This document shows, piece by piece, positions 61,992 to 64,000 of a stretch of DNA of 64,000 bases (position 1 is its first letter; every line of letters begins with the position of its first letter). Source of the stretch: Traorella massiliensis (lineage in GTDB: Bacteria; Bacillota_I; Bacilli_A; Erysipelotrichales; Erysipelotrichaceae); contig NZ_LT629968.1 of NCBI RefSeq assembly GCF_900104665.1, positions 310,001 through 374,000 of the forward strand, given 5' to 3'. A model generated the notes under the pieces. That model had not been told where the DNA came from, made no database searches, and worked only from the letters and a program-made list of their open reading frames with translations. A program made the translations under genes and the position numbers.

Positions 61992-63266
61992 ATGAAAAAA
62001 TATAGAAAAAGAATAGTAGATGATATTTTAAAACGAAAATTGTTAGGCAAAGGAGCAGTTTTAATTGAAGGTCCTAAGTGGTGTGGGAAAACTACGACTG
62101 CTGAACAGATTGCTGCCAGTGTTTTATATATGGATGATCCTGAGAAAAAAGAACAAAACATTACTATGTCAGATTTGAATCCTAAATGGCTGTTAAAAGG
62201 CGCAACACCAAGACTTATTGATGAGTGGCAACTTGCTCCCAAATTGTGGGATTCTATTCGCTTTGAAGTGGATCATCGTGACTCACTTGGACAGTTTATA
62301 CTGACTGGTTCTGCTGTTCCTGTTAATACTCAAGAAATTACTCATTCTGGTACAGGACGGTTCACTTGGTTAACAATGCGAACGATGAGTTTGTATGAGT
62401 CTGGTGATTCAACAGGTGAAGTTAGTTTGAAAGAATTATTTGAGGGTATAACTGAGATTGCCGGTTCTTCCAATCTTAGTATTGAACGTTTGGCTTTCCT
62501 CATTTGTAGAGGTGGTTGGCCTCGAGCTATAGATATGCATGATGAAATTGCATTGGATCAGGCAATAGATTACTATGACGCTGTTGTACGTATGGATATT
62601 AACCGGGCAAACAATGTGAAAAAGAATCCTGAAAGAGTTCGTCGTCTGATGCGCTCTTACGCAAGAAATCAGGGGGGACAAGTACCTAATACCGTACTAG
62701 CAAAAGATATTGCTATAAATGATGATGCGTCGATGAATGAAGAAACTGTGGCATCTTATATCCAAGCACTTCGGAAAATCTTTGTTATTGATGATATGCC
62801 AGCATGGAATCCGAATTTGCGATCTAAAACGGCCATTCGTTCGTCTGATACACGTTATTATAACGATCCTTCGATTGCGGCTGCAGCTTTAGGTATTGGG
62901 CCTAATGACCTGCTAAATGACCTAAAAACATTTGGTCTTCTCTTTGAAACACTTTGTATTAGAGATCTTCGTGTTTTTGCTGATGCTCTTGGTGGTGATG
63001 TATATCATTATCGAGATAAAGATGGTCTGGAGTGTGATGCAGTTATTCATTTAAGAAATGGTAAATATGGATTAATTGAAATAAAACTTGGTGGCGATAA
63101 ACTTATTGAAGAAGGTGCAAATAATTTAAAAGAAATGAAAGCTAAAATCGATACGGATAAGATGAATACACCGTCTTTCCTTATGGTTATAACAGGAACG
63201 GGTGATTATGCATATCGCCGTCATGATGGTTTATATGTTGTTCCTATAGGGTGCTTAAAATACTGA
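61992..63266 (+). CDS. AAA_14/DUF4143 ATP-binding protein
   Basis: A 424-residue protein from ATG 61992 (weak GAGG; the frame is open 35 codons earlier across the repeats). LIEGPKWCGKTTTAEQIAAS near residue 25 is Walker A, TPRLIDEWQLAPKLWD near 75 is the Walker B region, and VPVNTQEITHSGTGRFTWLT and IERLAFLICRGGWPRAID are family motifs. The C-terminal half is DUF4143, ending with a PD-(D/E)XK-like GLECDAVIHLRNGKYGLIEIKLGGD. Function of the family is unknown; it is very common in anaerobes. It sits between two direct repeats and so was probably inserted. Confidence 0.88.
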   Translation: MKKYRKRIVDDILKRKLLGKGAVLIEGPKWCGKTTTAEQIAASVLYMDDPEKKEQNITMSDLNPKWLLKGATPRLIDEWQLAPKLWDSIRFEVDHRDSLGQFILTGSAVPVNTQEITHSGTGRFTWLTMRTMSLYESGDSTGEVSLKELFEGITEIAGSSNLSIERLAFLICRGGWPRAIDMHDEIALDQAIDYYDAVVRMDINRANNVKKNPERVRRLMRSYARNQGGQVPNTVLAKDIAINDDASMNEETVASYIQALRKIFVIDDMPAWNPNLRSKTAIRSSDTRYYNDPSIAAAALGIGPNDLLNDLKTFGLLFETLCIRDLRVFADALGGDVYHYRDKDGLECDAVIHLRNGKYGLIEIKLGGDKLIEEGANNLKEMKAKIDTDKMNTPSFLMVITGTGDYAYRRHDGLYVVPIGCLKY

Positions 63267-63288
63267 TTCAACAATCAATCAATATTTA

Positions 63289-63324
63289 ATAAAACAACTC
63301 ATTGAAGTCGTTTTATCTTTTTTT
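63289..63324 (+). terminator. Terminator after the DUF4143 gene
   Basis: ATAAAACAAC pairs with GTCGTTTTAT (one mismatch) with a T7 run behind it. Confidence 0.7.
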
Positions 63325-63475
63325 GATAAATGCTTATTAGATATTGAATGGAGTAGTTAATTGTTTTGAGTAATCAAAATGAAGCTGGACTCAGTTTCTT
63401 TTTGGAGAAAAATTAAGTATAATAATGGAGATGATAATAAATTATCAGTTAAAAAAAAGAATAATATATGAAAGG

Positions 63476-63680
63476 TATTTAAAGAGTTATGAAAATTGAA
63501 CGTATTGAGGAATATGATGAACGCTTTGAGAAAGATATTATTGATCAGCATGGAGCTTATGTCATCAATGATGAAACGTATGCTTTTCAAGTATTAGATC
63601 GGGATACCTGTAGGGTAACATTTTCAAATAGAAACGATTTAAATGAAGCGATTGAGGAATATCGTTTCTTTGGTGGTCAT
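63476..63680 (+). repeat. 205-bp direct repeat, copy 2
   Basis: Second copy of the repeat at 61581-61785 (3 mismatches). It contains the start of the following gene and ends where homology with copy 1 stops. Confidence 0.95.
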
Positions 63681-64000
63681 ATTAGCTGTTTTGTTGATCA
63701 AAACGGAAAAATATTAAAAGAATATGATAAGGTTTCATTTTTTGATATGAAATTAGAAGATATTTATGTATCACAATTTTATGTGAGTGAAGAAAAGATA
63801 AAGAGGCTTTTGCCATATGTCAATGAATTTTTGATACCAGTAGCTAAGATAGATGGAAAAATGGTTTCGCTTGATGGTCATACACGTATGAAAATTGCTC
63901 AGTTAAAAGGAATCTCTCATGTGAACTGTTACTATGAAGAAGCTGGAGATTATGCGAAAGATTTTATGGAGGAAGCACAACAAAGAGGTATTTTTCATGT
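63489..64000 (+). CDS. ParB-like protein, 3'-partial at the window end
   Basis: The frame is open from ATG 63489 to the window end (170 codons). Residues 1-64 are duplicated at 61594. Further on, FVDQNGKILKEYDKVSFFD, then RLLPYVNEFLIPVAKIDGKM and LDGHTRMKIAQLKGISHVNC match the ParB/sulfiredoxin-like fold ('GHxR' motif). It has no strong ribosome site of its own, since the native one lay in the ECF-S gene. TATAAT at about 63418 may be a substitute promoter. Function not known. Confidence 0.65.
   Translation, partial: MKIERIEEYDERFEKDIIDQHGAYVINDETYAFQVLDRDTCRVTFSNRNDLNEAIEEYRFFGGHISCFVDQNGKILKEYDKVSFFDMKLEDIYVSQFYVSEEKIKRLLPYVNEFLIPVAKIDGKMVSLDGHTRMKIAQLKGISHVNCYYEEAGDYAKDFMEEAQQRGIFH

Overview
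The window looks like a low-GC Firmicutes chromosome, most likely a gut Erysipelotrichales/Coprobacillaceae-type organism. This is inferred from AT-rich codon use, strong AGGAGG ribosome sites, a giant fused acyl-CoA dehydratase activase, a FIVAR/discoidin surface protein, an intact sporulation sigma factor (SigK type) and many Rho-independent terminators. No rRNA, complete tRNA or CRISPR array was seen.

Region 1 (1-13.5 kb) is accessory DNA in several layers. 1-2172 is visibly GC-richer and holds a zinc-finger protein and an AlbA_2/RecG-like ATP-binding protein. On the minus strand, 2217-6675 carries TnpV, a gutted TnpX-type serine recombinase, TnpW, an HK97-type capsid protein and a primase-helicase. 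It looks like a phage-satellite-like element that has lost its recombinase. 7307-13443 is a compact defence cassette: an XRE regulator, type III Mod and Res, and a DUF3883 protein.

Region 2 (13.6-31.5 kb) is ordinary chromosome: an alpha/beta hydrolase, the dehydratase activase, an Rpn-type nuclease, a broken ArsR regulator next to a nitroreductase, a nucleoside phosphorylase and adenosine deaminase (purine salvage), a LysR/MerR/reductase/CMD/cupin cluster, DUF3737, a LytTR-DUF3021-ABC operon and an Xaa-Pro aminopeptidase. An ISL3-type insertion sequence (about 31556-33219) separates it from a 1655-residue cell-wall surface protein.

Region 3 (38.6-41.6 kb) has a YjdF-like membrane protein, a TetR-type regulator, a FucO-type alcohol dehydrogenase and a small unknown protein.

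Region 4 (41.7-52.7 kb) is a phage tail and lysis module with no integrase, terminase, portal, capsid or replication genes. In order it has a leader with terminators, a tail completion protein, tube, tail-assembly chaperone with a -1 frameshift extension, two HTH regulators, a frameshifted tape measure, distal tail protein, tail spike, fibre, holin and endolysin. It is either a decayed prophage or a flexible-tail (F-type, monocin-like) tailocin. This is the most interesting locus in the window.

Region 5 (52.7-64 kb) is chromosomal: an ABC exporter, M18 aminopeptidase, YjzC-like protein, RluA-family synthase, SigK-type sigma factor, YgiQ radical SAM protein and a DUF4430/ECF-S pair. At the end, a DUF4143 ATPase sits between two 205-bp direct repeats that duplicate the start of a ParB-like gene running off the window.
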